Positions 18,507 to 28,465 are shown, counted from the stretch's first letter. The stretch: 64,000 nucleotides of DNA from an uncultured Collinsella sp. (GCA_902496335.1 CABVAO010000001.1:104918-168917), one strand, 5' to 3'. Program-made: numbers and translations. Notes: generated by a model not told the origin, from the letters alone.

Positions 18507-19382
18507 GTGTCATGGGTCGCAGCAGCATTTGTGTCGGCTTTCTTTGCCGGCATCACATCTGTCCTGGCCAAATGCGGCATCAAGCAGACCGACTCCGATG
18601 TCGCGACAGCCATTCGCACCTGCGTGGTGCTCGTTTTCGCCTGGGCAATGGCGGGCATTTCTGGATCCATTGGAACCATCGGCAGCATCGAACCCAGATC
18701 TTGGCTCTTTCTCGTCCTCTCGGGACTCGCTACCGGTGCTTCGTGGATCTGTTACTTTAAGGCGTTGGGCATCGGAGACGTCAATAAGGTCGTACCGGTC
18801 GACAAGATGAGCACCGTACTCGCCGCACTGATCGCCATCGTGCTTTTTGGCGAGACGAGCAACCTTGCGGTTAAGCTCGTGGGAACCGCTGTCATCACCC
18901 TCGGCACGTTTTTAATGATCGAGAAGAAGCAGTCTGCCGGACCCGAGCAGCAGCAAGACCGGACCTGGCTCGCTTACGCCCTCGGCGCCGCCGTGTTCGC
19001 GGCGCTCACGTCCATCCTTGCCAAGGTTGGCATCGAAGGCGTCGAGTCAAACCTGGCCACGGCAATCCGCACCTGCGTGGTACTGGTTATGGCATGGGCG
19101 ATCGTGGCAGCCAAGGGAAAACTGGATCAGGTCGCGCACGCTGACCGGCGCGAACTCACATTTCTCGCAACATCGGGCATCGCGACCGGAGCATCGTGGC
19201 TGCTCTATTACTACGCCATCGCCACAGGCCAGGTGAGCGTCGTGGTGCAGATCGACAAACTATCGATTGTCGTATCAGTACTATTTGCGCGCCTGACATT
19301 CAACGAAAAACTCTCACGACGCAGCGTCATCGGTCTCGCCCTCATCGTACTGGGCACCGCCGCGCTCGCAGTTTGGAAGTAG
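18507..19382 (+). CDS. EamA/DMT family transporter with strong internal duplication
   Basis: A 291-residue, ten-helix membrane protein. The two halves are unusually similar: ITSVLAKCGI, ATAIRTCVVLVFAWAM and SGLATGASW recur as LTSILAKVGI, ATAIRTCVVLVMAWAI and SGIATGASW. This suggests a recent or conserved EamA duplication. The start is GTG, with GGGGAGG ten bases upstream. Palindromic element A lies directly upstream. Substrate unknown. Confidence 0.85.
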   Translation: MSWVAAAFVSAFFAGITSVLAKCGIKQTDSDVATAIRTCVVLVFAWAMAGISGSIGTIGSIEPRSWLFLVLSGLATGASWICYFKALGIGDVNKVVPVDKMSTVLAALIAIVLFGETSNLAVKLVGTAVITLGTFLMIEKKQSAGPEQQQDRTWLAYALGAAVFAALTSILAKVGIEGVESNLATAIRTCVVLVMAWAIVAAKGKLDQVAHADRRELTFLATSGIATGASWLLYYYAIATGQVSVVVQIDKLSIVVSVLFARLTFNEKLSRRSVIGLALIVLGTAALAVWK

Positions 19383-19397
19383 CGCGGCCAGCAGCCG

Positions 19398-20189
19398 CTA
19401 CATCCTCACACCTGGCTTGGGATGCCTGTACTGACCGTGGGATGCCGTGCGCTTACCGTGCGAGATGGCAAATTTGGGACAACAGTGCAGGCAACGAAGG
19501 CAGGCTGCGCACTCCGGCTTTGTCCAGACGGGAAGGCCGTCGCGCATCTCAATCGCCGCCATGGGGCAGCGCTTGGCACACAGGCCGCAGCCGATGCAGC
19601 GATCGGCATCGACGGCAAACTTGCTCGTCTGTTGCATGCGCGGCAGCCCAATTGCGTGATACGCGCACGATGCAAACAGAGGCACGCGATGGCGCATCAT
19701 GTTGCCCGTGCGGCGTGCCCGCACCGCCTCGATCACGGCATCAATCTGCGCCTCGGCAGCTCTATTGATACCCTCAACCTTTTGAGGGTCAGACAGGTCG
19801 AAAACAGGCGTCCAGGTATCGGGCATCTTGACGCTCATCGCCGCATCTAACTCGAGCCCACGCTCGTGTAGCAGATCGCGGGCGAACTTGGCCGATTGCC
19901 CGGTCGTCGAACCATATGTCGAGACATAGAACGTATAGGGGCGCTCGCCGCCCTTTGTGCCGGCAGCAACCGATAGGTCGACAGTCTTCAAAAACTCGAT
20001 CATTGGCGTCGGCAAGCCCCAGGCGTATACCGGGGCGACAAACCCCAGCCGACAGGGGCCTTCCATCACAGCAAGGTGAAGGATTTCGGCATCAAAGCGC
20101 TCAATCGACATAACTTTGTCGCTTGTCGCCGCTGCAATGCGACGCGCCACATGCTCGCTGTTCCCTGTCGCGCTAAAGTACAGGATCAT
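19398..20189 (-). CDS. EFR1 family flavodoxin/ferredoxin protein
   Basis: A 263-residue fusion. Residues 1-160 form a flavodoxin-like domain starting ILYFSATGNSEHVARRIA, with the FMN phosphate loop SATGNS. The C-terminal part has two 4Fe-4S clusters, CIGCGLCAKRCP and CAACLRCLHCCP. This is the EFR1 layout, common in clostridia and Coriobacteriia, for low-potential electron transfer in the cytoplasm. The ATG at 20189 follows AGGGG; the open frame extends far upstream, but in the shadow of the ClC gene. It follows the ClC gene by 35 bases. Confidence 0.88.
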   Translation of the reverse strand: MILYFSATGNSEHVARRIAAATSDKVMSIERFDAEILHLAVMEGPCRLGFVAPVYAWGLPTPMIEFLKTVDLSVAAGTKGGERPYTFYVSTYGSTTGQSAKFARDLLHERGLELDAAMSVKMPDTWTPVFDLSDPQKVEGINRAAEAQIDAVIEAVRARRTGNMMRHRVPLFASCAYHAIGLPRMQQTSKFAVDADRCIGCGLCAKRCPMAAIEMRDGLPVWTKPECAACLRCLHCCPKFAISHGKRTASHGQYRHPKPGVRM

Positions 20190-20224
20190 CTCGTACCCCT
20201 GGAATTGACTCGTGAAAAACCGCG

Positions 20225-21514
20225 CTACTTGCGCAGCGGCTTGGGCAGCGGAATGCCGGCGGCGATAACGGCGGCGATGATCATGCAGACGATACCCTTG
20301 AGCGGGAAGCACATGAGCAGCAGGCCCACGACCATGACGGGCTGACGCATAACGGCGCCCATCGTCGATGCCGTGCAGACGGCGACGCAAAAGACCGGAT
20401 CGGCGCCGGTGAGGATGGCAAGGCCATAGCCCAGGCTTACGCCCGAGAAGATAACCGGGAAGAAGTGGCCGCCGCGCCAACCAAGGTTGATGAGGGCGGG
20501 GGTCAGCATGGCCTTGACCAGACCGGTCGCGATAAGCACGCCGGCGGGAATGGTCAAGTAGGTTTCCATGAGCACGTCGGCCTGGGTCTCGCCGGCAAAC
20601 ATGGTGTAGGGCAGGACCGTGCCGCAGATGGCGAGCGCCAGACCGGCCAGCATGGCCTTGACGACAGGACGCTCCCCTATTGCATGGGACAATGCCTCGC
20701 TTGCATGCTCGGAGACAAAGTACAGCCAACCGCAAACGGTGCCAACCAACGCCAGCGGAATGAGCCAGGTAAGCTCCAAGTTGCCCACCACGGCAGCCTC
20801 GAACCTGGGCATGCCCATGCCGCCGCCCACAAGCTGACCGAGCAGCAGGTAGGTGCCCAGGCCGCCGGCAATCGCGATGCCGTAAACCACGGTCTTTTGC
20901 GCCTTGGGCAGCCTGATGGTGATCTCGTCGGACGCAGAGCCCTCGTCGCCGTCGGCGCTACCGGCAAGCGGTGCCACAAAGCCAAAGACGGGCGCGGTAA
21001 AGAGCGCCGTCAACGCGGCCTGGGTACCCAGCAGCGTAAGCTCCCTAAACTCGGCGCCAAAGCGGCGCATACGGTCGCCAACCCAGCTGCACAGACCCGC
21101 GATAACGCCGGTCAGGCCGGCCTCCGGTCCAATACTTCCGCCAAACAGCAGCGGCAGCAACGCTGCGAGCGAAAGCTTGCCCAGGTTGTCGTACGGGTAG
21201 CGCCCGTCTTGCTTAACCTTAGCCATCACCTGGTTGAGGTCATCGGTCTTGGTGCCTGTCATCTTCTCGTACAGACCAATTAACAGACCGCCCAGCAAGC
21301 AGACAAAAAACGGGTACGGCAGAAAGCCAAACGGGCCGCTGGCAAGCTCGGGCGAAGCGACGCCCAGCGCGTGCGGAATCTCGGTCCATAGATAGTCGAT
21401 ACCGTGCTCCATCGCAAAAAAGAACAGCCAGACCGCGGCACCTGCGAACGCACCGGTCACGGCAACGCTAACTAAAAACAGCGCGCGGTTTGTGGGTTTG
21501 GCAAGGTTATCCAT
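20225..21514 (-). CDS. ClC family chloride channel/transporter
   Basis: A 429-residue membrane protein with the ClC filter motifs GGSIGPEAGLTG (GSxGP type) and GWRGGHFFPVIFSGVSLGYG (GxFxP type). About ten hydrophobic helices are present. ClC proteins pass Cl- or F- across the membrane, as channels or H+ antiporters; a glutamate follows the GxGP motif (GPEAG). Length fits the short prokaryotic members. The start has GGGAGG. It lies in a minus-strand run with the K+ channel and LOG genes upstream. Confidence 0.88.
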   Translation of the reverse strand: MDNLAKPTNRALFLVSVAVTGAFAGAAVWLFFFAMEHGIDYLWTEIPHALGVASPELASGPFGFLPYPFFVCLLGGLLIGLYEKMTGTKTDDLNQVMAKVKQDGRYPYDNLGKLSLAALLPLLFGGSIGPEAGLTGVIAGLCSWVGDRMRRFGAEFRELTLLGTQAALTALFTAPVFGFVAPLAGSADGDEGSASDEITIRLPKAQKTVVYGIAIAGGLGTYLLLGQLVGGGMGMPRFEAAVVGNLELTWLIPLALVGTVCGWLYFVSEHASEALSHAIGERPVVKAMLAGLALAICGTVLPYTMFAGETQADVLMETYLTIPAGVLIATGLVKAMLTPALINLGWRGGHFFPVIFSGVSLGYGLAILTGADPVFCVAVCTASTMGAVMRQPVMVVGLLLMCFPLKGIVCMIIAAVIAAGIPLPKPLRK

Positions 21515-21639
21515 CGGGTCCTCCCGCGGTCAAAGTCGACATAGTTACGTTTTATTGTAGAGCGAGCGTTGCCCGAACGAGCCAACCGTCTGCGCCGCAA
21601 ACGGCACCATTGGGAGCCATTGTGGGGCAGGCTCAAGAC

Positions 21640-22173
21640 CTATCCGTTGATAATCGAGGCAATCTCGCGCAAATCGTCGGCAAAGTAAATGCCTTGCTGG
21701 CGCTGCGGGCTCGATAAACCCTTATCGATCATGTGCCCGAGCAGCGCCTTGAGGTCGTTGTAGTAACCGTCCAGGTTATACAGGATGCACGGAGCACTCA
21801 GGTGCCCCAACGACACCGCGGACATGACCTCGGCAATCTCCTCGAGCGTGCCCGTGCCGCCCGGAAAGGCAATGAACGCATCGCCGAGCTCAATCATCTT
21901 GGCCTTGCGCTCCGCCATATCACTCGTCACGATGAGATCGTCGATACCGTCATGTTGAAACTCGGCCTCGATAAAAAAGCTCGGCTCAACACCCGTCACG
22001 TGTCCACCTGCCTCGAGTACGCTATCGGCGAGCGCGCCCATCAAGCCCGACTTGGACCCGCCGTACACCAACGCGTGCCCGTTGGCGCCAATCCAGTTGC
22101 CCAGCTCCTGCACCGCGGGCAGAAATGCTGGGTCGTTACCGGCACTGGCACCCAGGTACACGGTGATGTTCAT
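21640..22173 (-). CDS. LOG family protein (TIGR00730-type nucleotide phosphoribohydrolase)
   Basis: A 177-residue Rossmann-like protein with YGGSKSGLMGALAD and the signature PGGTGTLEEIAEV. LOG proteins hydrolyse nucleoside 5'-monophosphates to base and ribose 5-phosphate. In bacteria the physiological substrate is usually uncertain. The start has AAGGGGG. It lies 36 bases downstream of the K+ channel gene. Confidence 0.88.
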   Translation of the reverse strand: MNITVYLGASAGNDPAFLPAVQELGNWIGANGHALVYGGSKSGLMGALADSVLEAGGHVTGVEPSFFIEAEFQHDGIDDLIVTSDMAERKAKMIELGDAFIAFPGGTGTLEEIAEVMSAVSLGHLSAPCILYNLDGYYNDLKALLGHMIDKGLSSPQRQQGIYFADDLREIASIING

Positions 22174-22209
22174 ATTTGGTCCCCCTTGTTGTGGCGCACG
22201 ACGTTCGTC

Positions 22210-22635
22210 TTAGCGCTGGCGTCGACGATACTCGCGCACGCGACGCGAAAGATCGGCAAGCTCGTCGCGATCGAGCTCTTCCAAATGCTCAAGATCATCC
22301 ATAAAGCGCGCCATGGTGTCCTTTTGACGCATCTTGATAAGCGTATTGCAGTAGTTCACCGCCACGCCCGTGAGCATGGCGATGTAGAAGATGCTGATAA
22401 CGCTCAAGACGACGGTAATGGCGCGGGCAACCGGCGTTTCGGCCGGAATGTCGCCAAAGCCGATGGTCGAGACCGTCTCAAAGCTAAACCACAGGCCATC
22501 GCCAAACGTGAGGGTCGTGGGCTCGGACAACCAGACGGCCGTCGAGCACAGCAGATAGAAGACGAGGAACAGCTCCGTAATGCGCACGAAGCCCGCCTGG
22601 CGCAACACGTCGGCAAGCGTCCTGAGCTTTTTCAT
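22210..22635 (-). CDS. Two-helix potassium channel protein
   Basis: A 141-residue protein with two membrane helices, a pore loop and the selectivity filter STIGFGDIPAET. The filter reads TIGFGD, the GFG variant of the usual GYG. A charged cytoplasmic C terminus follows (MRQKDTMARFMDDLEHLEEL, then RRVREYRRRQR). It has no RCK domain, so gating is unclear. The start ATG at 22635 follows GGAAGGGG. It is the first gene of the run that continues through LOG and ClC. Confidence 0.85.
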   Translation of the reverse strand: MKKLRTLADVLRQAGFVRITELFLVFYLLCSTAVWLSEPTTLTFGDGLWFSFETVSTIGFGDIPAETPVARAITVVLSVISIFYIAMLTGVAVNYCNTLIKMRQKDTMARFMDDLEHLEELDRDELADLSRRVREYRRRQR

Positions 22636-22703
22636 CGCGACCCCTTCCACGGACAACCAATCACGTTCGCTCGGTATTGTCCCACGCCTCCCCCGCAAAC
22701 GGA

Positions 22704-22764
22704 ACTAGTCATCGGGGACGTTCTTAGATGACTAGTCAAACAAGAACGTCCCCAATGACTAGTC
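22704..22764. repeat. ~60 bp palindromic intergenic repeat, copy 2 of 3
   Basis: ACTAGTCATCGGGGACGTTC is mirrored by GAACGTCCCCAATGACTAGT around ATGACTAGTC. The same element occurs at 8178-8235 and 32916-32975. It lies between the divergent K+ channel gene and the hybrid kinase gene. Confidence 0.85.
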
Positions 22765-22878
22765 GCCGGTGCCGGGCGGGACCGTTTAGCGGCTCAGCTG
22801 TTTAGCGGCTCAGCTGCCGACTGGGCAGGCTGAGCTGGTATCCTTATGCGGTATTGTCTCAATTCGTTAGGATTGCAT

Positions 22879-25683
22879 GTGAGAGCTTCCGCTGTCCTTC
22901 GTTCAGTTATATATCGCACCCTGGCTGTCGCGCTTGCCGCACTCGCCATACCGAGCACCATCATGCCCGCCCCCGTCTTTGCCACCGACTCCGATCAGCA
23001 GGTCAAGACAGTCCGCGTCGGTTGGCTCGTCAACAACGAAGGCTTCCAGGAGGGCACGCCGGGCGAGCGCCTTTCGGGCTGGGGTTATGACTACCTGCAG
23101 ACGCTGTCGTACTACACGCCGGGCTGGCAATACGAATACGTCTCCGGCACCTTCACCGAGCTTATGGACATGCTCGAGGCGGGCGAGATCGACCTCATGC
23201 CCAACATCTCCTACTCCGAGGAACGCGCCCAAAAGCTGCTCTTTTCCTCGAACCCCGAGGGCGCCGAGCGCTACTACATCTACGCCAAGCCCGATCGCGA
23301 CGACCTGGCCAAGGGTGACCCCCAAGCGCTCCAAGGCCTTACCATCGGCTACAACCCCGGCGCTATGCAAACCTTCGTCGGCCAGCAGTGGCTCGCCAAC
23401 GAAGGCATCACCTGTACCTATAAAGAAATCAGCACCGGCGGCGCCCTCTTTGAGGCGCTTGCAGACGGCGAGGTCGACGCCGTCATCATGAACGACACCA
23501 TCTCGTTGCCCGATGCGTCGCCCATGTTCTACGTTGGCTCGAGTGACTACTATTTTGCCGTCCCCAAAAGCCGCCCCGACCTGATGAACGACATCAATGC
23601 CGCCATGACGGCAATCGCCCGCGTCAACCCACGCTATAACGACGAGGTCAAGGCGAATTACTCGGCCCAAAACAGCGGCTCATCATCGCTCACCGGCCCC
23701 GAGCGCTCCTGGCTCAAAGCAAACGACAACACCATCACGATCGGCTATCTTAAAAACAAACTCCCCTACTGCACGCAAAATGACGACGGCGAAATGGAAG
23801 GATCGCTCGCCTCGCTTGCAACGACGTTGCACGACAAGTTTGGCATTACGGTTGCAACAGTAGCGTTCTCGAACAACGAGCAAATGATCAAATCCCTTTC
23901 CAAAGGGACCATCGATGTCGCCCTGCCGTTGTTTCGCGACTACTGGCTTGCCGAGCAGGCAGGGGTCATCCTGTCAAACCCGATGGGAACGGTTTCCCTA
24001 ACCGCCATTCACAGCAGCAGCAACCTGAACAGTGACCTTAAGAACATCGCTTGCACAGCAGACGCGATCGTCAACCGTCTTGAGCTCGAAAACCTATTCC
24101 CCGACGCAAAGGTAACCGAGTATCCGAATGGCAACGAGGCACTCGAAGCCCTCAATAAGGGGGAGGCGAGTTGCATCATTGTCCCCAGCACGCGCCTGAA
24201 AACCATCCGCGACACCTACGACATCGAGGATTTCCAAACACAGGAGCTCACCGACACGGCACAGCTATCGTGTTTGATTTCGCGCGGCAAACCCGTGCTG
24301 TTGGGAATCATTAATAAGGGCATCGTCAATGCTGGCGAATCGCTCTCTGCAAGCAGTTATTCCCCCACATCGTACTCGGCGCAAGAATCGAATGCGTTCC
24401 GACTTCTCTACCGCAACCGCATCGTCATTGCGGCAGTCGTCATCTGCATTTTGCTCACCGGCATCGTCATCCTTGTCTGGTCGCTTCAACGTGCGCAGAA
24501 AGAACGGCAGAAAGCCGACGCTGCCAACGCCGCTAAGACGGCATTCCTCACGCGCATGAGCCACGACATCCGAACGCCGCTCAACGGCATCCTGGGCCTT
24601 ATCGAGATCGAGGAATTGAAGGAAGGCGATATCCAGGTCGCCCGCGAGAGCCGTGCCAAGGCGCGCGTTGCCGCCAATCACCTGCTCTCGCTGATCAACG
24701 ACATCCTCGAGATGGGCAAAATCGAAGACCGCAAGCTAACACTGGAGCATGCGCCTTTTAACCTCAAAGAGCTCTGTGACGATACACTGGTGCTGTGCAA
24801 GCTCCGCGCGTCCAGTAACGCCATCACAATGCAGGACAATAGTCTGCCGTACGCCACGGGGCCATACATGATCGGCAGTCCCACCCATATCCGACAGATC
24901 ATGATCAACCTGTTAGACAACAGCATTAAGTACAACAAGCACGGCGGCTCCGTCACCTTTAGCTCAAATACCAAACCACTCGATAACGGGCGCGCGCTCT
25001 TTTGCTTTAGCGTTTCGGATACCGGCATTGGTATGACTCCCAAGTTTTTAAAGCATATCTATGAGCCGTTTGCCCAAGAAGGTGACGATGCGCGCAGCAA
25101 GTTCCAAGGAACCGGCATGGGCATGCCAATCGTCAAGTCGCTTATTGAACTGATGGGCGGCACCATCGAAGTCACCAGTGAGCTCCATGTGGGCACCTCG
25201 TTCTACGTGGAGATTCCGCTCGATATCGACGAGAATCCCCAGGCGCGGGCGAATACGGTTGAGAGTGCGCCCGACTGCTCGCTCGCCGACATGAACGTGC
25301 TGCTCGCCGAAGACAACGAATTGAATGCCGAGATTGCCCAGACGCTGCTAGAATCCGAGGGCGTCGTGGTCACCCGCGCCGCCAACGGCAACGAGGTCGT
25401 CGATCTGTACCTGTCGCATCCCGCCGGCAGCTTCGATGCGATCCTGATGGACATTATGATGCCGGGCATGGACGGCTATGAGGCAACCCGCACGATTCGT
25501 CTGAGCGAGAAGGTCGATGCAGCCGATATCCCCATCATCGCGCTCACCGCCAATGCCTTTGCCGAGGACGCCAAGGCGGCACACGATGCCGGCATGAACG
25601 CCCATCTGTCCAAACCGCTCGACTTTAACAAGCTCAAAAACATACTCGCCCGCATCAAGAAAAACGGATCCGTTTCGCTATAG
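22879..25683 (+). CDS. EvgS-like hybrid sensor histidine kinase with two periplasmic binding domains
   Basis: A 934-residue sensor. After a signal peptide (LAVALAALAIPSTIMPAPVFA) come two type II periplasmic-binding domains, roughly residues 40-270 and 275-500. A transmembrane helix follows near 515-537. Then come a HisKA domain with phospho-acceptor His562 (MSHDIRTPLNG), a HATPase (NLLDNSIKYNKHGG; DTGIGM; GTGMGMPIV), and a receiver domain with Asp858 (ILMDIMMPGMDG). No HPt or DNA-binding output domain is present, so its partner must lie elsewhere. The start is taken as GTG at 22879, with AGGA six bases upstream. An in-frame ATG at 22846 lacks a ribosome site. It is convergent with a second hybrid kinase (26273-28465). 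Confidence 0.9.
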   Translation: MRASAVLRSVIYRTLAVALAALAIPSTIMPAPVFATDSDQQVKTVRVGWLVNNEGFQEGTPGERLSGWGYDYLQTLSYYTPGWQYEYVSGTFTELMDMLEAGEIDLMPNISYSEERAQKLLFSSNPEGAERYYIYAKPDRDDLAKGDPQALQGLTIGYNPGAMQTFVGQQWLANEGITCTYKEISTGGALFEALADGEVDAVIMNDTISLPDASPMFYVGSSDYYFAVPKSRPDLMNDINAAMTAIARVNPRYNDEVKANYSAQNSGSSSLTGPERSWLKANDNTITIGYLKNKLPYCTQNDDGEMEGSLASLATTLHDKFGITVATVAFSNNEQMIKSLSKGTIDVALPLFRDYWLAEQAGVILSNPMGTVSLTAIHSSSNLNSDLKNIACTADAIVNRLELENLFPDAKVTEYPNGNEALEALNKGEASCIIVPSTRLKTIRDTYDIEDFQTQELTDTAQLSCLISRGKPVLLGIINKGIVNAGESLSASSYSPTSYSAQESNAFRLLYRNRIVIAAVVICILLTGIVILVWSLQRAQKERQKADAANAAKTAFLTRMSHDIRTPLNGILGLIEIEELKEGDIQVARESRAKARVAANHLLSLINDILEMGKIEDRKLTLEHAPFNLKELCDDTLVLCKLRASSNAITMQDNSLPYATGPYMIGSPTHIRQIMINLLDNSIKYNKHGGSVTFSSNTKPLDNGRALFCFSVSDTGIGMTPKFLKHIYEPFAQEGDDARSKFQGTGMGMPIVKSLIELMGGTIEVTSELHVGTSFYVEIPLDIDENPQARANTVESAPDCSLADMNVLLAEDNELNAEIAQTLLESEGVVVTRAANGNEVVDLYLSHPAGSFDAILMDIMMPGMDGYEATRTIRLSEKVDAADIPIIALTANAFAEDAKAAHDAGMNAHLSKPLDFNKLKNILARIKKNGSVSL

Positions 25684-25723
25684 TTTTTGCAGCAACCACG
25701 CACGACCAGAAAGGAAGCCAACG

Positions 25724-26203
25724 ATGTTTAGACCCTTACGTCGAAAGAAACGCGCCATCACCGACGAGGAAGCGCGCAAACTGCTCGCCACCTGCAAGCG
25801 CGGCGTCTTTGCCGTCAACGGCGACGATGGCTACCCGTACGCCATTCCCGTCAACTACTTCTTTGACGCCGAGCACGACAAGATTTATTTCCATGGCGCC
25901 AAGGCTGGCCACAAGGTCGACGCACTCAAGCGCGATGACAAGGTCTGCTTTACCGTTTACGGCAACGAGTGGTACAAGGACGGTGACTGGGCTCCCTACG
26001 TTATGAGCACCGTGGTCTTTGGCCGTTGTCGCCTGGCGAATGACACCCCTGCGTTTATCGAGGATAAAGTCCGCCAGCTCGCGCTTAAGTACTACCCTTC
26101 TGCCGAGGAAGTCGAAGAGGAAATCGCCAAGGACATTAAGGGCGTCCAGCTCTACGAGATTACGATTGAGCATCTCTGCGGTAAGCAGATTCAGGAAAAG
26201 TAA
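25724..26203 (+). CDS. Pyridoxamine 5'-phosphate oxidase/NimA-like flavoprotein
   Basis: A 159-residue split-barrel protein. Key segments are ITDEEARKLLATCKRGVFAVNGDDGYPYAIPVNYFFD and KIYFHGAKAGHKVDALKRDDKVCFTV, which carry the FMN-binding HxxxxGHK pattern of the NimA family. Some members reduce 5-nitroimidazoles, but most have no known substrate. The start has AGAAAGGA. It ends at a perfect bidirectional hairpin. The 40-base gap after the kinase gene suggests possible co-transcription. Confidence 0.85.
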   Translation: MFRPLRRKKRAITDEEARKLLATCKRGVFAVNGDDGYPYAIPVNYFFDAEHDKIYFHGAKAGHKVDALKRDDKVCFTVYGNEWYKDGDWAPYVMSTVVFGRCRLANDTPAFIEDKVRQLALKYYPSAEEVEEEIAKDIKGVQLYEITIEHLCGKQIQEK

Positions 26204-26230
26204 GCCCCTCAGCAGGTCTCGCAAATAGCA

Positions 26231-26270
26231 ATATGGCCCGGTTCCAACCCACCTTGGAACCGGGCCATAT
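26231..26270. terminator. Bidirectional terminator
   Basis: A perfect 17 bp stem (26231-26247 with 26254-26270; arms begin ATATGGCCCGG) with a six-base loop. It lies between the convergent flavoprotein and hybrid kinase genes. Confidence 0.85.
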
Positions 26271-26272
26271 GC

Positions 26273-28465
26273 TTATGAAGCGTCGGCGGCAATGTGCGCT
26301 AGTGCCTCGACGAGCTCTTGCGAGCTCACAGGCTTGCTCAGGTGCGCGTTCATGCCCGCCTCGCGCGAAAGCCTGCGGTCGTCGGCAAAGGCGTTGGCAC
26401 TCACGGCGATAATCGACGTGGTCGCGGCATCCTCGCGATCGAGCGCTCGAATCTGACGCGTGGCCTCAAGGCCATCGATGCCAGGCATCATGATGTCCAT
26501 CAACACCACGTCGTACTCGTGCGGTGCGCTCGCGGCAAACGCCTCAACGGCAGACTCGCCATCCTTAGCATGCGTCACGACGGCACCGGCACGGCTGAGC
26601 GTAAACTGCGCGATCTCGGCATTCAAATCGTTATCCTCTACGAGCAAAACGCGCAAGCCCTGGAGCGCATCGTCATCGCCCGCATCCGCGCGAACTGCCT
26701 GAGGAATCTCGGAGCGTTTGCATTTCTCGAACGGCAGACGGATGGTAAACGTCGTTCCCTGCCCCAAGACGCTCGTAAAGCTCATGGTTCCGCCCATAAG
26801 CTCGACCAACTGTTTTGCGATAGGCGCGCCCAGGCCAGTTCCCGATGAGACGCCTTCCACCTGTTGCTCCTCGCGGCAAAACGGCTCGTAGAGGTGCTGC
26901 TGGAACTCCTCGCTCATGCCAATACCGTTGTCGGCGATCGTGTATTCATAGACGGGGACGCCATCTACAGGTTCCACCTCGCGGCACACCAGGCGAACAT
27001 AGCCGCCCTGGCGATTGTACTTGACGGCATTGCCGGCAATATTGAGCAACAAGCGCTTGAGGTGCGTCACGCTCACCCGTGCATAGGGATGATCAAGCGT
27101 CTGCTGGTCGCAGATAATTGTCACCAGACGCTCCTCGGCCTGGCGCTCCAGAATATCGCGCACTTCACAGTTGAGGGCCACCAAATTTATGGGCACGAGG
27201 TTCAGGTCGACCTGTCCGCTCTCCAGGCGACTCATATCGAGGGCCTCGTTGGCAAGGTCGAGCAGCAGTCCCGATGCCGTCCAGATTTTCGAGCGGCACT
27301 CAGTCTGCTTTTGCAGATCATCCGCATTGGCATCGCCAACCTCGACCATGCCGCGAATGCCGTTGATGGGCGTGCGCAGATCGTGGCTCATGCGACGCAG
27401 AAACTCTGTCTTTGCCGAGTTGGCAGACGAGGCCTCACGCGCCGCCTTTGCCAGCTTGTCGCCATAGTCGCGCTCCTGCTGCAGCAAGTCCGTCAAACGT
27501 CGGCGATCAGCGCGGCGACGCACCATCACAACAACGGCTATAACACCGCTGTAGAGCGCCAGCACGCCGGCAGAAACAGCCGCGACAACCTCAAAGTAGC
27601 GCTGCGCCGAGGCATAGGTGTACACATAGAATTTGTGCGCTTTTCCAAATGTGCCCAAATACCACTCGCCGTCGGCGTTAACCAATCTGACCTTACCAGC
27701 CAGGCATCGATCCTTAATACCGTCGACAATGAAGACATCCGTCGCAGGCAGATCGAACACGCCCAATACGGTGGGTTCAACGGCATTGGTCGCAACGACC
27801 TTGCCGTCGCTTTCGATCACGATATTGCCGCTATCGATGGTTTCATAGCCTTCGAGCAAACTCTGCAGTTTGAGCGTATTGCTTGCAACCGCCTTCGCGC
27901 TCTGATGCCTTACCGCGATAACGATACCCTCGCCATCCCGCCGGGTCACGCAACCAATGTCTGCAACCGAATCATCCGAAAGCGTAATGCGGGCGGTATA
28001 GGACTTAAGCGGATGAGTTGCCACCTCCAGCACGGGCGCTTCCTTGAGATACGCAGCGAGCGACCCGTAGCCCACATCGCCCGTCGAGGACTCGGACACC
28101 AAATTGCCCGATGCATCCGTCACAATCAGCGCGCTCACGTTGAACTGGTCGGCGTATTGCTCCAGCATGGCGTTATCCACCGAACCGTCGCGCTCCATAT
28201 CGCGAGCAGCCTCTCCGGCAATCTCCATAACGCGAATCAGGTTTTTGGTCGCATAGGCGCTGTTGAACGCGTCGTAGGAAAGGCTCTGCGTCGCCACGTA
28301 ATCGACAACGTCGGCAAAGCGCTGCTCGGCTTGGGCCGTCGTGTAACCGTAGCTCATCATGCCGGCAACAACCGAGAGCGCTATCCCCAGCAGAGCGACA
28401 AGGAGCCATGCCCCTGTCGAACGATTGTCCCGCTCCTGAGCGGTGTGGTCGGGCGCATCGATCAT
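26273..28465 (-). CDS. Hybrid sensor histidine kinase (partner of the lipoprotein binding gene)
   Basis: A 730-residue kinase with an N-terminal membrane helix (LLVALLGIALSVVAGMMSYG). An extracytoplasmic sensor of about 240 residues follows, then a second membrane helix (VVAAVSAGVLALYSGVIAVVVM), HisKA with His361 (MSHDLRTPING), a HATPase (NIAGNAVKYNRQGG; DNGIGM; GTGLGAPI) and a receiver with Asp657 (VLMDIMMPGIDG). The catalytic core resembles that of the kinase at 22879. Its start overlaps the upstream binding-lipoprotein gene by 4 bases, so the two are translated together. There is no output domain. Confidence 0.9.
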   Translation of the reverse strand: MIDAPDHTAQERDNRSTGAWLLVALLGIALSVVAGMMSYGYTTAQAEQRFADVVDYVATQSLSYDAFNSAYATKNLIRVMEIAGEAARDMERDGSVDNAMLEQYADQFNVSALIVTDASGNLVSESSTGDVGYGSLAAYLKEAPVLEVATHPLKSYTARITLSDDSVADIGCVTRRDGEGIVIAVRHQSAKAVASNTLKLQSLLEGYETIDSGNIVIESDGKVVATNAVEPTVLGVFDLPATDVFIVDGIKDRCLAGKVRLVNADGEWYLGTFGKAHKFYVYTYASAQRYFEVVAAVSAGVLALYSGVIAVVVMVRRRADRRRLTDLLQQERDYGDKLAKAAREASSANSAKTEFLRRMSHDLRTPINGIRGMVEVGDANADDLQKQTECRSKIWTASGLLLDLANEALDMSRLESGQVDLNLVPINLVALNCEVRDILERQAEERLVTIICDQQTLDHPYARVSVTHLKRLLLNIAGNAVKYNRQGGYVRLVCREVEPVDGVPVYEYTIADNGIGMSEEFQQHLYEPFCREEQQVEGVSSGTGLGAPIAKQLVELMGGTMSFTSVLGQGTTFTIRLPFEKCKRSEIPQAVRADAGDDDALQGLRVLLVEDNDLNAEIAQFTLSRAGAVVTHAKDGESAVEAFAASAPHEYDVVLMDIMMPGIDGLEATRQIRALDREDAATTSIIAVSANAFADDRRLSREAGMNAHLSKPVSSQELVEALAHIAADAS

